Source: DASZUK01 sp035547695 (GTDB taxonomy: Bacteria; Actinomycetota; Acidimicrobiia; Acidimicrobiales; RAAP-2). From it: a stretch of DNA of 64,000 bases. The notes beneath the pieces are model-generated. The model saw nothing but the letters and a program-made list of their open reading frames with translations, did not search any database and was not told the origin of the DNA. The DNA is taken from the NCBI GenBank assembly GCA_035547695.1, contig DASZUK010000015.1, positions 62,001 through 126,000 on the forward strand, given 5' to 3'. How positions within the stretch are numbered: position 1 is the stretch's first letter; each line of letters begins with the position of its first letter. This document shows positions 16,001 to 24,220 of this stretch, in pieces. Position numbers and translations under genes: made by a program.

Positions 16001-16757
16001 GTCCCCCCTGGTGCCCGGGTGGCCGGTTCATCGGCCGCACCGGGCCTGCCTCCCGCCCGTCGCCGCAGGCGCCGGCATCGTCACCGGTCGCACCGGTCGC
16101 ACCGGTCGCCTGGTCGCGGCCGGCAGCGCGGGAACGGGGGCCGGCCGCGACCGAGCGGTCGGCAGCAACGGTGCCGGCCCGGCGGGCCAGCCGCTTCGTG
16201 ATGCGGTGCCAGCGGATGGCGACGGCGTTGGGGGTGCAGCCCAGCACCACGGCCGCCTCGGCGTGCGACAGCCGCTCCCAGGCCACCAACCGCAACAGCT
16301 CCCGGTCGGTCGGCCGGAGGGTGGCGACCAGCACCCTGAGACGGTCGGTCGCCGTTGTGGCAGGTGCCGGAACCGGGCCGGACGGCTCCGGAGGAACGAC
16401 GCTGGCCAGGCGGGCCAGCAACCGCCCCCTCCGGTGGCCGGCCCTGGTGTGCTGGGCCACCACCCTGCGCGCCACCCCGTAGAGCCACGGCAGGTCCTCC
16501 GGCGGTTCCGGCACCTCGTCGATGCGGCGCCAGGCCACCGTGAACACTTCCGCCACCACGTCGGGGACGTCGGCCGCCGACGCCGTCCGGCGAAGCGCGT
16601 AGGCGAACACCGCCTGGAACCGCCGGCGGTACAGCCGCTCGAACCGGACGTCCGCCGGCGGCACCAGCCGGAGCCGCCCGGCCGGCCCGGCCGGGCCGGC
16701 CGACCCAGCCGGCACCGCATCGTCGGTGTCGTCGGTGTCGTCGTCCCCCTCGGTCAC
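15990..16757 (-). CDS. ECF-type RNA polymerase sigma factor
   Basis: A 255-residue sigma-70 family protein. Region 2 is FERLYRRRFQAVFAYALRRTASAADVPDVVAEVFTVAWRRIDEVPEPPEDLPWLYGVARRVV (about residues 39-100). Region 4 is LRVLVATLRPTDRELLRLVAWERLSHAEAAVVLGCTPNAVAIRWHRITKRLA (about 140-192). The Pro/Gly-rich N-terminus and the Thr/Gly-rich C-terminal tail (ATGATGATGDD) are not part of the fold. The start is GTG 16757, with AGGGG just upstream. It is probably paired with the membrane protein downstream. A perfect 8-bp dyad at 16767-16789 sits immediately before the gene and may mediate autoregulation. Confidence 0.9.
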   Translation of the reverse strand: MTEGDDDTDDTDDAVPAGSAGPAGPAGRLRLVPPADVRFERLYRRRFQAVFAYALRRTASAADVPDVVAEVFTVAWRRIDEVPEPPEDLPWLYGVARRVVAQHTRAGHRRGRLLARLASVVPPEPSGPVPAPATTATDRLRVLVATLRPTDRELLRLVAWERLSHAEAAVVLGCTPNAVAIRWHRITKRLARRAGTVAADRSVAAGPRSRAAGRDQATGATGATGDDAGACGDGREAGPVRPMNRPPGHQGGRPA

Positions 16758-16766
16758 ATCCCCTAT

Positions 16767-16789
16767 ATGTCCGGCACCGGCCCGGACAT
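16767..16789. promoter_or_regulatory. Inverted repeat upstream of ECF sigma gene
   Basis: ATGTCCGG (16767-16774), 7-nt spacer, CCGGACAT (16782-16789). It ends 10 bp from the GTG start. A GAAC-containing stretch lies just beyond it (about 16791-16804), as expected for an ECF -35 element. It is a candidate operator or autoregulated promoter. Confidence 0.5.
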
Positions 16790-16811
16790 TTCAGGTTCGT
16801 TCAACTGGCCT

Positions 16812-16895
16812 GGCTGGCCCGGCCACGCGTCCCGGGCTGGCCCGGCCACGCGTCCCCGGGCTGGCCCCGCCATGCGTCCCTGGCTGGCCCGGCCA
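16812..16895. repeat. Four degenerate ~23-bp tandem repeats
   Basis: Four units of the type GGCTGGCCCGGCCACGCGTC lie head to tail between the sigma-factor promoter and the tldE stop. They carry C/T and G/C differences and end 4 bp before the stop codon. Confidence 0.75.
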
Positions 16896-16899
16896 TGCG

Positions 16900-18330
16900 T
16901 CAACTGGCGCGGCTGACGGTGCTCATGTTGAAGTCCGGGACCCGCAACGGCGGCATCGCCACCCGGTTGGCCCACTCCCCGAACTCCCGGCCCAGGGTGC
17001 GGACGGTGTCGCCGGCCTGGGTGGCCCGGGCCAGGAGGTCCACCGGGCTCTCGTTGAACCGGAAGTTGTTGGTCGCCCCCACCACCTGGCCGTCCTCCAC
17101 CACGTACACCCCGTCCCGGGTCAGCCCGGTCAGCAACAGGGTGGCCGGGTCCACCTCCCGGATGTACCACAGGCAGGTCAGCAGCAGCCCCCGCTCGGTG
17201 GCCGCCACCAGGTCGTCCACCGACCCCGCCGCGCCGGGCAGCGCCAGCACCAGGTTGTCCACCGGCGCCGTCGCCGGCACCTTCGACCGGGCCGCCCCGG
17301 CCCGGTGGTACAGGAGCCGTTCCAGCCGACCCCGTCGGACCCAGTCGGTACGGCCCAGGGGCAGCCCGTTGTCGAACACCGACACGTTCGGCCCCGACGC
17401 CCCCACGGCCAGGAACGGGGCGCACGCCAGCTCCGGCTGGGCCGGGTCGCTCCACAGGTCGAACGGCAGCGTCGACAGCACCTCGCCCACCCTGGTGCCG
17501 CCGCCGGGCCGGGAGAACACCGTCCGCCCCTCCTCGGCCTGCTGCCCGCCGGCGGACTCCACCAGGTAGGTCATCATGTCGGCCACCGCCGCCGGCGGCA
17601 GGACGGTGTCGTACCGCCCGGCCGGCAGCTCGATGCGGTTGGCCGCCCAGTCCAGCCCGCGGACCACCTGCTCCTCCAGGGCGCCCAGTGTGACCTCGGC
17701 GAAGTCCGCCGCCCCGGTGCCGGCCCAGGCCGACCGGGTGCCGTCGTCGGACCGGCCCACCAGGTGCACCGCGCCGGTCGGCTGCTGGTGCCGCCGCCGC
17801 AGCCCGGTGCTGGACCCCAGGTAGGTGGTGGCCACCCGGTGCTCCGCGAACCCCGACAGCACCACCCCGGCGGCCCGGGCCCGCTCGAACCCGCCGGCCA
17901 GCCCGGACAGCACCCCGCCGAGCGCCCCCAGGTCCGTGGTGCCCGGCGGGTCCCCGAAGGCGGCATCGGCGCCGCCGGCGACCAGCGGCTGGGCGTCGGC
18001 GGCGGGGCCCGACCCCCGGGCGTCGACGTCGGCGGCCGCCACCAGGGCGGCCGGGTCCACGTCGCCGGCCTGCCGGGCCACCCCGGCCGCCACGCCGCCC
18101 CGGGATGCCCCGCCCCCGGACGGGCCGCCCCCGGCCGGCCCGCCGTCCACCTCCACGAACCGGATCGCCGTCACCCGGCGGTCCAGCCGCACCCCGTTGG
18201 TGGTGGTGGTGTTGTTGGCGTACCGCACCTCCGCCTCGTGGGCCTCCTCGACCAGCACCACGCAGTCGCCGGCGCCGGCCGCGGCGGCCGCGGCCAGCAC
18301 TTCTTCCACGACGTCCTGGGCCGGCTTCAT
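16900..18330 (-). CDS. TldE/PmbA-type metalloprotease subunit
   Basis: A 476-residue protein of the TldD/PmbA family, the partner subunit without a zinc motif. It shows VRYANNTTTTNGVRLDRRVTAIRF at the N-terminus, APFLAVGASGPNVSVFDNGLPLGRTDWVRRG in the middle and NNFRFNESPVDLLARATQAGDTV at the C-terminus. It lacks HExxxH, as TldE proteins do. In the family, TldD and TldE form a dimer that degrades unfolded peptides and matures modified peptides (microcin B17, CcdA). It follows tldD by 79 bp in the same direction, and the gap holds two strong hairpins. Confidence 0.9.
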   Translation of the reverse strand: MKPAQDVVEEVLAAAAAAGAGDCVVLVEEAHEAEVRYANNTTTTNGVRLDRRVTAIRFVEVDGGPAGGGPSGGGASRGGVAAGVARQAGDVDPAALVAAADVDARGSGPAADAQPLVAGGADAAFGDPPGTTDLGALGGVLSGLAGGFERARAAGVVLSGFAEHRVATTYLGSSTGLRRRHQQPTGAVHLVGRSDDGTRSAWAGTGAADFAEVTLGALEEQVVRGLDWAANRIELPAGRYDTVLPPAAVADMMTYLVESAGGQQAEEGRTVFSRPGGGTRVGEVLSTLPFDLWSDPAQPELACAPFLAVGASGPNVSVFDNGLPLGRTDWVRRGRLERLLYHRAGAARSKVPATAPVDNLVLALPGAAGSVDDLVAATERGLLLTCLWYIREVDPATLLLTGLTRDGVYVVEDGQVVGATNNFRFNESPVDLLARATQAGDTVRTLGREFGEWANRVAMPPLRVPDFNMSTVSRAS

Positions 18331-18334
18331 CGGT

Positions 18335-18398
18335 GCCCCCGGCGTCCGGGGGCCCCAACCCGGGCGCGTGTCGGGGCGGGGACCTCAACCCCGCCCCG
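18335..18398. terminator. Two GC hairpins between tldD and tldE
   Basis: GCCCCCGG-CGT-CCGGGGGC (18335-18353) and a 10-bp perfect stem CGGGGCGGGG/CCCCGCCCCG with a 7-nt loop (18372-18398). Neither has a T-run. They could attenuate or process the tldD-tldE transcript. Confidence 0.5.
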
Positions 18399-18409
18399 GT
18401 GGGACGGCG

Positions 18410-19918
18410 TCATCGTCCGCTCTCCGCCCGGGCGTTCAGCACCCGGATGCCGCGGACCAGTACCGACGGGCAGCCATGGCTCACCGGGGCCACCTGGCCG
18501 GGCTGGCCCTTGCCGCAGTTGAACGCCCCGCCCAGCAGGTAGGTGGACCGACCGCCGACCGCCTCCATGGCCCCCCAGAAGTCGGTGGTGGTGGCCTGGT
18601 AGGCCACGTCGCGGACCTGCCCGGCCAGCCGGCCGTCCCGGATGGCGAAGAACCGCTGGCCGGTGAACTGGAAGTTGTACCGCTGCATGTCGATGGACCA
18701 GCTCTTGTCGCCGACGATGTACAGGCCACGGTCCACTCCGGCGATCAGGTCGTCGGTGGTCGGCCCGTCGCCGTCGGCCGGCTGCAGCGACACGTTGGCC
18801 ATCCGTTGGATCGGGACGTGCAGCGGGGAGTCGGCGTAGGCGCAGCCGTTGGACCGGCCCAGCCCGGCCGCGGTGGCGATGGACCGGTCCATCTGGTAGC
18901 CCACCAGGACGCCGTCGCGGACCAGGTCGAACGACTGCGCCGCCACCCCCTCGTCGTCGATGGCCACCGTGGCCAGCCCGTGCTCGGTGGTCCGGTCCCC
19001 GGTGACCTGCATCACCGGCGACCCGTACCGCAGGGTGCCCAGCTTGTCCGGGGTGGCGAACGACGTCCCGGCGTAGGCTGCCTCGTACCCCATGGCCCGG
19101 TCCAGCTCGGTGGCGTGCCCGACGGACTCGTGGATGGTCAGCCACAGGTTGGTCGGGTCGATCACCAGGTCGTAGTCGCCCGGGTCCACCGACGGGGCCC
19201 GCAGCTTCTCGGCCAGCAGCTCCGGCAGCCCGGCCAGCTCGGCGTCCCAGTCCCAGCCGTCCCCGTCCAGGTACTCCCACCCCCGGCCCACCGGCGGGGC
19301 CACCGTCCGCATCTCCTCGAAGTCCCCGTCGTCGCCCACCGCCAGGCACTCAAGCTGCGGGTGCAGCCGCACTCGACGCTGGGTCGCGGTGGTGCCGGCC
19401 AGGTCGCCGAAGTGCTTCTCCTCGCTGACCGCCAGCACGTAGGCCGTCACGTGGTCCACCCCGTCGGCGCCCAGCAGCCGCCGGCTCCAGTCGCCGAGCA
19501 GGGCCACCTTGTCGGCCAGCGGCACCGCCGTCGGGTCCGTCCGGTGCGGCGACGTCCACTCCACGTGGCCGTGGGCCGGCTCCTCCGCCGGGTCCACCGG
19601 GAGGCCGCCGGCCAGCGAGGTGGTCCGGGCCGCGTCCACCGCCTGGGCCGCCAGGCCGGCCGCGGCTGCGGCGTCCACCGCCACCGTGGCGGCGAACCCC
19701 ACCGATCCCCGGTGCACCACCCGCAGCCCCACCCCCAGCTCGGTGTCGTCGGCCGCCGTCTCCAGCCGGCCGTCCCGCAGCGCCACCACCTGCGACCGGG
19801 TCCGCTCCACCCGGACCTCGGCGTGGGAGGCACCGAGCCGGGCCGCCTCCGACAGGGCGGCGTCGCGGACCGCGGCCACCAGGTCGGGGTCAAAGCCGTC
19901 CGCGGGCATGCCCTGCAC
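18410..19918 (-). CDS. TldD-type zinc metalloprotease subunit
   Basis: A 502-residue protein with the TldD catalytic motif HESVGHATELD (HExxxH) near residue 265. The family C-terminal GAFNCGKGQPGQVAPVSHGCPSVLVRGIRVLNARAE is also present. It is the catalytic half of the TldD/TldE pair. Start candidates are GTG 19918 and ATG 19909, with no convincing Shine-Dalgarno. It diverges from the HicB-like gene at 20033. No modified-peptide precursor or cyclase gene is recognisable nearby, so a general peptide-degradation role is as likely as RiPP maturation. Confidence 0.92.
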   Translation of the reverse strand: MQGMPADGFDPDLVAAVRDAALSEAARLGASHAEVRVERTRSQVVALRDGRLETAADDTELGVGLRVVHRGSVGFAATVAVDAAAAAGLAAQAVDAARTTSLAGGLPVDPAEEPAHGHVEWTSPHRTDPTAVPLADKVALLGDWSRRLLGADGVDHVTAYVLAVSEEKHFGDLAGTTATQRRVRLHPQLECLAVGDDGDFEEMRTVAPPVGRGWEYLDGDGWDWDAELAGLPELLAEKLRAPSVDPGDYDLVIDPTNLWLTIHESVGHATELDRAMGYEAAYAGTSFATPDKLGTLRYGSPVMQVTGDRTTEHGLATVAIDDEGVAAQSFDLVRDGVLVGYQMDRSIATAAGLGRSNGCAYADSPLHVPIQRMANVSLQPADGDGPTTDDLIAGVDRGLYIVGDKSWSIDMQRYNFQFTGQRFFAIRDGRLAGQVRDVAYQATTTDFWGAMEAVGGRSTYLLGGAFNCGKGQPGQVAPVSHGCPSVLVRGIRVLNARAESGR

Positions 19919-20004
19919 GCTAACCGGATGTCTGGGGAGGCAAGCCGTCGGCGACGGTCACTTCCCAACATCAGGTCCGGCAGGTCGTTCGGCTGGTGCG
20001 CCGG

Positions 20005-20032
20005 TACAATTTTTGCAGTTGGAGGAGGATCG
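20005..20032 (+). promoter_or_regulatory. Promoter and Shine-Dalgarno of hicB-like gene
   Basis: A -10 hexamer, TACAAT (20005-20010), is followed by a T-rich stretch and a strong GGAGGAGGA (20021-20029) before GTG 20033. The -35 is not obvious. It is one of the clearest promoters in the window. Confidence 0.6.
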
Positions 20033-20245
20033 GTGATCCGGGACTATCGCATCGAAGTGACCTGGAGCGACGAGGACGAAGCCTGGTTGGCCGACGTCCC
20101 TGACCTGACCTTCTGTACCGCCCATGGGGATACTCCCGAAGAGGCGGTCGCCGAAGCTCGATTGGCCGTCGAGGCCTGGTTGGACGCGGCCAGGGCTCAA
20201 GGCCGGGCGATCCCGCCGCCCTCCCGTTCGGCGAGGCCGGCCTGA
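20033..20245 (+). CDS. HicB-like antitoxin-fold protein, no HicA nearby
   Basis: A 70-residue protein. RIEVTWSDEDEAWLADVPDLTFCTAHGDTPEEAVAEARLAVEAWLDAARAQGRAIPPPS has the HicB RNase-H-like fold pattern (ExDE..A.vPDl....GdT.eEAl). It ends after the fold with no DNA-binding domain. HicB normally neutralises the HicA mRNA interferase encoded beside it. I found no HicA-like frame within 100 bp on either side. It is therefore an orphan, or it controls something other than a toxin. Its strong promoter and ribosome-binding site suggest it is expressed. Confidence 0.75.
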   Translation: MIRDYRIEVTWSDEDEAWLADVPDLTFCTAHGDTPEEAVAEARLAVEAWLDAARAQGRAIPPPSRSARPA

Positions 20246-20293
20246 AGCGCAGCGGCGTTCCCGCGGAGACGCTCCGCCTGGTCTGAACGGTCT

Positions 20294-20320
20294 GGTCTGA
20301 ACGGTCTGGCCATTCAGACC
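20294..20320 (+). terminator. Hairpin after hicB-like gene
   Basis: GGTCTGAA (20294-20301) pairs with TTCAGACC (20313-20320), 8 bp with an 11-nt loop. A second GGTCTGAA at 20280 offers an alternative pairing. It lies just before the convergent gad stop, so it may end both transcripts. Confidence 0.5.
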
Positions 20321-20326
20321 CCCTGA

Positions 20327-21805
20327 TCAGCAGACCGCCCGGGTGGTCGGGACCTTATTGCCCTTCCCTCCAGCCGGTCGGCCCTTCCGGCCGCCCCGCC
20401 CGCCCGGCGCCCCGGCCGGCTTGGCGGGGGAGTGGCCGTCGTGGACGCCGTGGCCGTCCTGGGCGCCGTGGGCGCCGTGGACGGCGTTCAGATGGTCGAC
20501 GGCGTGCCGGATGTCGGCGACCAGCTCCGCCGCCATGTCCGCGCTGAGCCCCTCCCGGACGACCACCCGGAGCACCGCGACGTCGTCGGCGTCGGGGGCC
20601 ATCTTGTAGGCCGGCACGATCCAGCCCCGCTGCCGGAGGACGTCGGACAGGTCGAACACCGTGTACGGGTGGTCGCCGCGGAGCCGGAAGCACACCACCG
20701 GCAGGTCGTGGCCGCGGCTCAGCAGGTCGAACACCCCGATGCGCTCGATCTCGGTCGCCAGCCACCGGGCGGTGAGGCCCAGCGCGGTCATCACGTCCCG
20801 GTACCCCTCCCAGCCCAGCCGGATGAGGTTGTAGTACTGCGCCACGATCTGGGCGGCCCCCCGGGAGAAGTTGAGGCCGAAGTTGGCGTGCGACCCGCCG
20901 AGGTAGTCGACGGTGAACACCAGCTCCTCCGGCAGGTCCTCCTGGTCCCGCCACACCACCCAGCCCACCCCGGGGTAGACCAGCCCGTACTTGTGGCCGG
21001 ACACGTTGATGGACCGGACCCGGGACAGCCGGAAGTCCCACTCCAGGGTGGGGTGGACGAACGGCGCCACGAACCCGCCGCTGGCCGCGTCGACGTGGAT
21101 GGGGGCGTCCCACTCCGACTGGTCCAGCGCCTCGTTCAGCTCGGCGATGGGCTCGTACTCCCCGGTGTACGTCGACCCCAGGATGCCCACCACCCCGATG
21201 GTGTTCTCGTCCACCAGCGCCATGGCCTCCGGGACGCCGATGACGAACCGTTGGTCGGTCAACGGCACGAACCGCGGCTCCACGTCGAAGTACCGGGCGA
21301 ACTTCTCCCAGCACACCTGCACGTTGGCCCCCATCACCAGGTTCGGCCGGTCGGCCGGCTTGCCCGCCGCCTCCCGGGCCTTGCGCCACCGCCACTTCAT
21401 GGCCAGCCCAGCCAGGTGGATGGCCTCCGACGACCCCACCGTGGCGGTCCCCACGCTCCGGTGCCGCTCCCCGGCCCGGAACAGCCGGGCCAGCATGTTC
21501 ACGCACCGGTCCTGCAGCTCCACCGTCTGGGGGTACTCGTCCCAGTCGATGGCGTTCTTGTTCGCGGTCTCCGCCATCAGCCGGTCGGCCTCCGGGTCCA
21601 TCCAGGTGGTCACGAACGTGGCCAGGTTCAGCTCCGGGTTGCCGTCCAGGGCCAGCTCGTCGTGGATCAACTGGTACGCCGCGGAGGGCTCCATCGGCTC
21701 CTGCGGCATCTGGTACCGCGAGATCGGGTGCGTCAGCCCCCGGCGGGCGTACGTGGGGACCAGCGGCACCGTCTCCTGGTCGAGGTCGACCTTCTTGCTG
21801 AGCAT
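20327..21805 (-). CDS. gadB: Glutamate decarboxylase (PLP-dependent)
   Basis: A 492-residue group II PLP decarboxylase, close to the usual GAD length. The PLP lysine lies in INVSGHKYGLVYPGVGW. HVDAASGGFVAPF carries the PLP-ring Asp, and VGSSEAIHLAGLAMKWRW is typical of bacterial GAD. It converts glutamate to GABA and CO2, consuming a proton; it serves acid resistance or GABA metabolism. ATG 21805 follows GGAGGAGGGG. The C-terminus has an unusual His-rich stretch (VHGAHGAQDGHGVHDGH) and a basic Gly/Lys/Arg tail beyond the normal autoinhibitory end. No glutamate/GABA antiporter is adjacent. Confidence 0.94.
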   Translation of the reverse strand: MLSKKVDLDQETVPLVPTYARRGLTHPISRYQMPQEPMEPSAAYQLIHDELALDGNPELNLATFVTTWMDPEADRLMAETANKNAIDWDEYPQTVELQDRCVNMLARLFRAGERHRSVGTATVGSSEAIHLAGLAMKWRWRKAREAAGKPADRPNLVMGANVQVCWEKFARYFDVEPRFVPLTDQRFVIGVPEAMALVDENTIGVVGILGSTYTGEYEPIAELNEALDQSEWDAPIHVDAASGGFVAPFVHPTLEWDFRLSRVRSINVSGHKYGLVYPGVGWVVWRDQEDLPEELVFTVDYLGGSHANFGLNFSRGAAQIVAQYYNLIRLGWEGYRDVMTALGLTARWLATEIERIGVFDLLSRGHDLPVVCFRLRGDHPYTVFDLSDVLRQRGWIVPAYKMAPDADDVAVLRVVVREGLSADMAAELVADIRHAVDHLNAVHGAHGAQDGHGVHDGHSPAKPAGAPGGRGGRKGRPAGGKGNKVPTTRAVC

Positions 21806-22016
21806 CGTCGCCCCTCCTCCGGATCGTCCTCCGGGTCGTCCTTCGGCCGCCGGCATCGGTCGGTCCGGTTGGTGCCGCCGACCCTATCGGCCCCTGCCGG
21901 ACCGGCATGGCCGGTGGTGCGGCCGCCCGCGCGGCCGCCGGCTCCGGCGCGGCGGGCTCCCGCTGAGCTCCCGGCGGCGCTCCCGGCGGCGTTCCCGGCG
22001 CGGCTCCCCCCGGTCA

Positions 22017-22034
22017 TGTAACAATTAATTTTTC
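22017..22034. promoter_or_regulatory. AT-rich divergent promoter element
   Basis: TGTAACAATTAATTTTT is the only AT-rich stretch between gadB (minus, start 21805) and the membrane protein (plus). TAACAAT or TTAATT could be -10 boxes for either direction. Confidence 0.4.
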
Positions 22035-22092
22035 GGGCACCGTGGCCCCGCCGTCCTTCGGCGGGGGCCGGCTGCGCACTGGAGGTCGGGCG

Positions 22093-24171
22093 TTGTCATC
22101 CGGGGGGTCCACGGCGGGGCGCACCGCCGTGGCGCCGCGCTCCCCGCTGCCCCCGCCGCCGGCCCACCCGGCCCATCCTGGCCACTCAGTCCATTCGGCC
22201 CACCCGGGCCAGATCCACCCGGGCCACCCGGGCCAGGCCCACCCGGCCCACCCGCCGGCCGCCTCCCCGGGCCGGGCCGGGCCGAGACGGCCGGCGGTGG
22301 TCGCCGCGGCCGTCGGGGCGTACCTGCTGCTGGCCGTCGGGCTGTGGGTCCACGTCTGGACCGGCAACCCGGCGGCCACGGCGAGCTGCGGCTGCGGGGA
22401 CTCGGCGCTGACCATGTGGTTCCTGGAGTGGCCGGCCCACGCCCTGGCCCACGGCCTCAACCCGCTGTACTCCGACGCCCTGTTCCACCCGGTCGGGGTC
22501 AACCTGCTGTCCAACACCGGCGTCCTGGCCATCGGGGTGTCCCTGGCCCCGGTGACCTGGCTGGCCGGCCCGGTGGCCACCCTGGCGGTCGCCTCCACCG
22601 TGGTCCCGGCGGCGTCGGCCACCGCCGCCTACTTCCTGGTGGCCCGCTGGACCCGGTGGGCGCCGGCGGCGTTCGTGGCCGGCCTCCTCTACGGGTTCAG
22701 CCCGTTCGTCGTCGACAACGTGGCCGGCGGCCACCTCAACGTGGCCAGCCTGTTCGTGCTCCCGCTGATCGCGGGCCGCCTGGACCAGTTGCTGGTCCGG
22801 CAGTCCGGCCGGCCGGTCCGGACGGGGCTGGCCCTCGGCCTGCTGGTGGTGGTCCAGTTCTTCCTGTCCACCGAGATCCTGCTGATCGCGGCCGTCGGGG
22901 CCGGCCTCGCCGTCGCCGTGCTGGCCGCCGTCGGCGTCGCCGGGGACCCCGCCGACGTGGTCCGGCGGGTCCGGTGGGCCCTGCCGGGGCTGGCCGTCGC
23001 CGCCGCGGTCGCCGTCGGCGTCCTGGCCTACCCCACCTGGTACGGCCTGGCCGGTCCGGCCCACCTGTCCGGGCAGGTGTGGCCGTCCATCGCCACCTTC
23101 GACCACTACGGTCCCGGCGACCTCCTGGTGCCGCACCCGGGGACCTGGTGGCAGAACACGCTGTCCCTCTGGGGCTACTTCGGGCCGGCCCCGCCGGCCG
23201 AGGTGTACCTCGGCGCGGGGGCCGTCGCCGTCGCGGTGGCCGGCCTGGTGGCCTTCCGTCGGGACGGCCGGCTGTGGCTGTTCGGCGCCGTCGGCCTCGG
23301 CACCGCCGCGCTGTCCCTGGGCACCGCCGGCCGTCCGTGGGCGCCGTGGCGGCTGTTCCAGTCCCTGCCCCTCCTGGACGACGTCATCCAGGGCCGGTTC
23401 GTCGTGGTGACCCTGCTGTGCGTGGCCGTCATGGTCGGCATCACCGTCGACCGGGCCTGGGCCGCCACCCACCGCGGCGCGGCGGGCGGACGCCGGCGGC
23501 CGGGGAGGGCGGTGGCCGCCGCGGTGGTCCCGGTCGGGCTGGTCGCGGTGGCACTGGTCCCGTCCGCGGTGGCCATGGCCCCGGCGGTGCCGCTCACCAC
23601 CCAGGCGGTGCAGGCCCCCCGGTGGCTGGCCCAGGCCGACCGGTACACGTCGCCCGACGACGTCCTCCTGGTGTACCCGCCGCCGTTCTCCGGGGTGCAG
23701 AGCGCGATGGCCTGGCAGGCCACCGCCGGGTTGCCGTACCTGCAGGCCGGTGGTGGCGGCCCCCAGGGCCTGCCCAGCCGGGCCGGGGCGGCCAGGGCGG
23801 GGATGGAGGTGCTGGACGCCCTGTCCTCCGGCTTCTCCCCCTCGGAGCCCACCGGCACCGCCGCCGAGCTGCGCAGCGTCCGTGCCGCCCTGCGGACCTG
23901 GGGGGTGGGCACCGTGGTGGTGCCCCGGCAGGTCGGCCCGCCGCTGATCGGGCAGGGCCGCGACGCTGCCTACGCCGCCGGGTTCTTCACCGCCGTCCTC
24001 GGCCGCACCCCCCGCATCCAGGCCGACGCCTGGGTGTGGACCGACGTGGCGCGGTCGCCGCCCCCCCTGGCGGTCGGCCCGACGACCCTGCTGCGGTGCT
24101 GGGGCGCCGGCCGGCGGGCACCGGTCCCCAGCCCGGTGGTCCCGGCCTGCGTGGCCGCCGCCGGGCGGTAG
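22093..24171 (+). CDS. Polytopic membrane protein, GT-C glycosyltransferase-like
   Basis: About 692 residues if started at TTG 22093, which has GGAGGTC 7 nt upstream; GTG 22042 is an alternative without one. A His/Pro-rich N-terminus (HPAHPGHSVHSAHPGQIHPGHPGQ) precedes 10-12 membrane segments and an extracytoplasmic C-terminal domain. The early loop WPAHALAHGLNPLYSDALFHPVGVNLL resembles the first luminal loop of GT-C-type sugar transferases and YfhO-like proteins. No DxD or ExD catalytic motif is obvious. It neighbours surface-polysaccharide genes (OafA-like acyltransferase, GH43). The polyprenyl-sugar transferase role is inference. Confidence 0.7.
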   Translation: MSSGGSTAGRTAVAPRSPLPPPPAHPAHPGHSVHSAHPGQIHPGHPGQAHPAHPPAASPGRAGPRRPAVVAAAVGAYLLLAVGLWVHVWTGNPAATASCGCGDSALTMWFLEWPAHALAHGLNPLYSDALFHPVGVNLLSNTGVLAIGVSLAPVTWLAGPVATLAVASTVVPAASATAAYFLVARWTRWAPAAFVAGLLYGFSPFVVDNVAGGHLNVASLFVLPLIAGRLDQLLVRQSGRPVRTGLALGLLVVVQFFLSTEILLIAAVGAGLAVAVLAAVGVAGDPADVVRRVRWALPGLAVAAAVAVGVLAYPTWYGLAGPAHLSGQVWPSIATFDHYGPGDLLVPHPGTWWQNTLSLWGYFGPAPPAEVYLGAGAVAVAVAGLVAFRRDGRLWLFGAVGLGTAALSLGTAGRPWAPWRLFQSLPLLDDVIQGRFVVVTLLCVAVMVGITVDRAWAATHRGAAGGRRRPGRAVAAAVVPVGLVAVALVPSAVAMAPAVPLTTQAVQAPRWLAQADRYTSPDDVLLVYPPPFSGVQSAMAWQATAGLPYLQAGGGGPQGLPSRAGAARAGMEVLDALSSGFSPSEPTGTAAELRSVRAALRTWGVGTVVVPRQVGPPLIGQGRDAAYAAGFFTAVLGRTPRIQADAWVWTDVARSPPPLAVGPTTLLRCWGAGRRAPVPSPVVPACVAAAGR

Positions 24172-24202
24172 CCCGCTCGCCGGAACCGACCGGGGAGCGG
24201 GC
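24171..24202. terminator. Bidirectional terminator hairpin
   Basis: GCCCGCTC (24171-24178) pairs perfectly with GAGCGGGC (24195-24202); the loop contains a second small CCGG/CCGG stem. It lies in the 49-bp gap between two convergent stops. Confidence 0.55.
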
Positions 24203-24220
24203 CGGTGCGGGCCGCCGGGG

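Noticed and set aside
16900..19918. TldD/TldE as part of a RiPP biosynthesis cluster
   Set aside because: No precursor peptide, cyclodehydratase, radical SAM or transporter gene is near; a housekeeping peptide-degradation role is equally likely.
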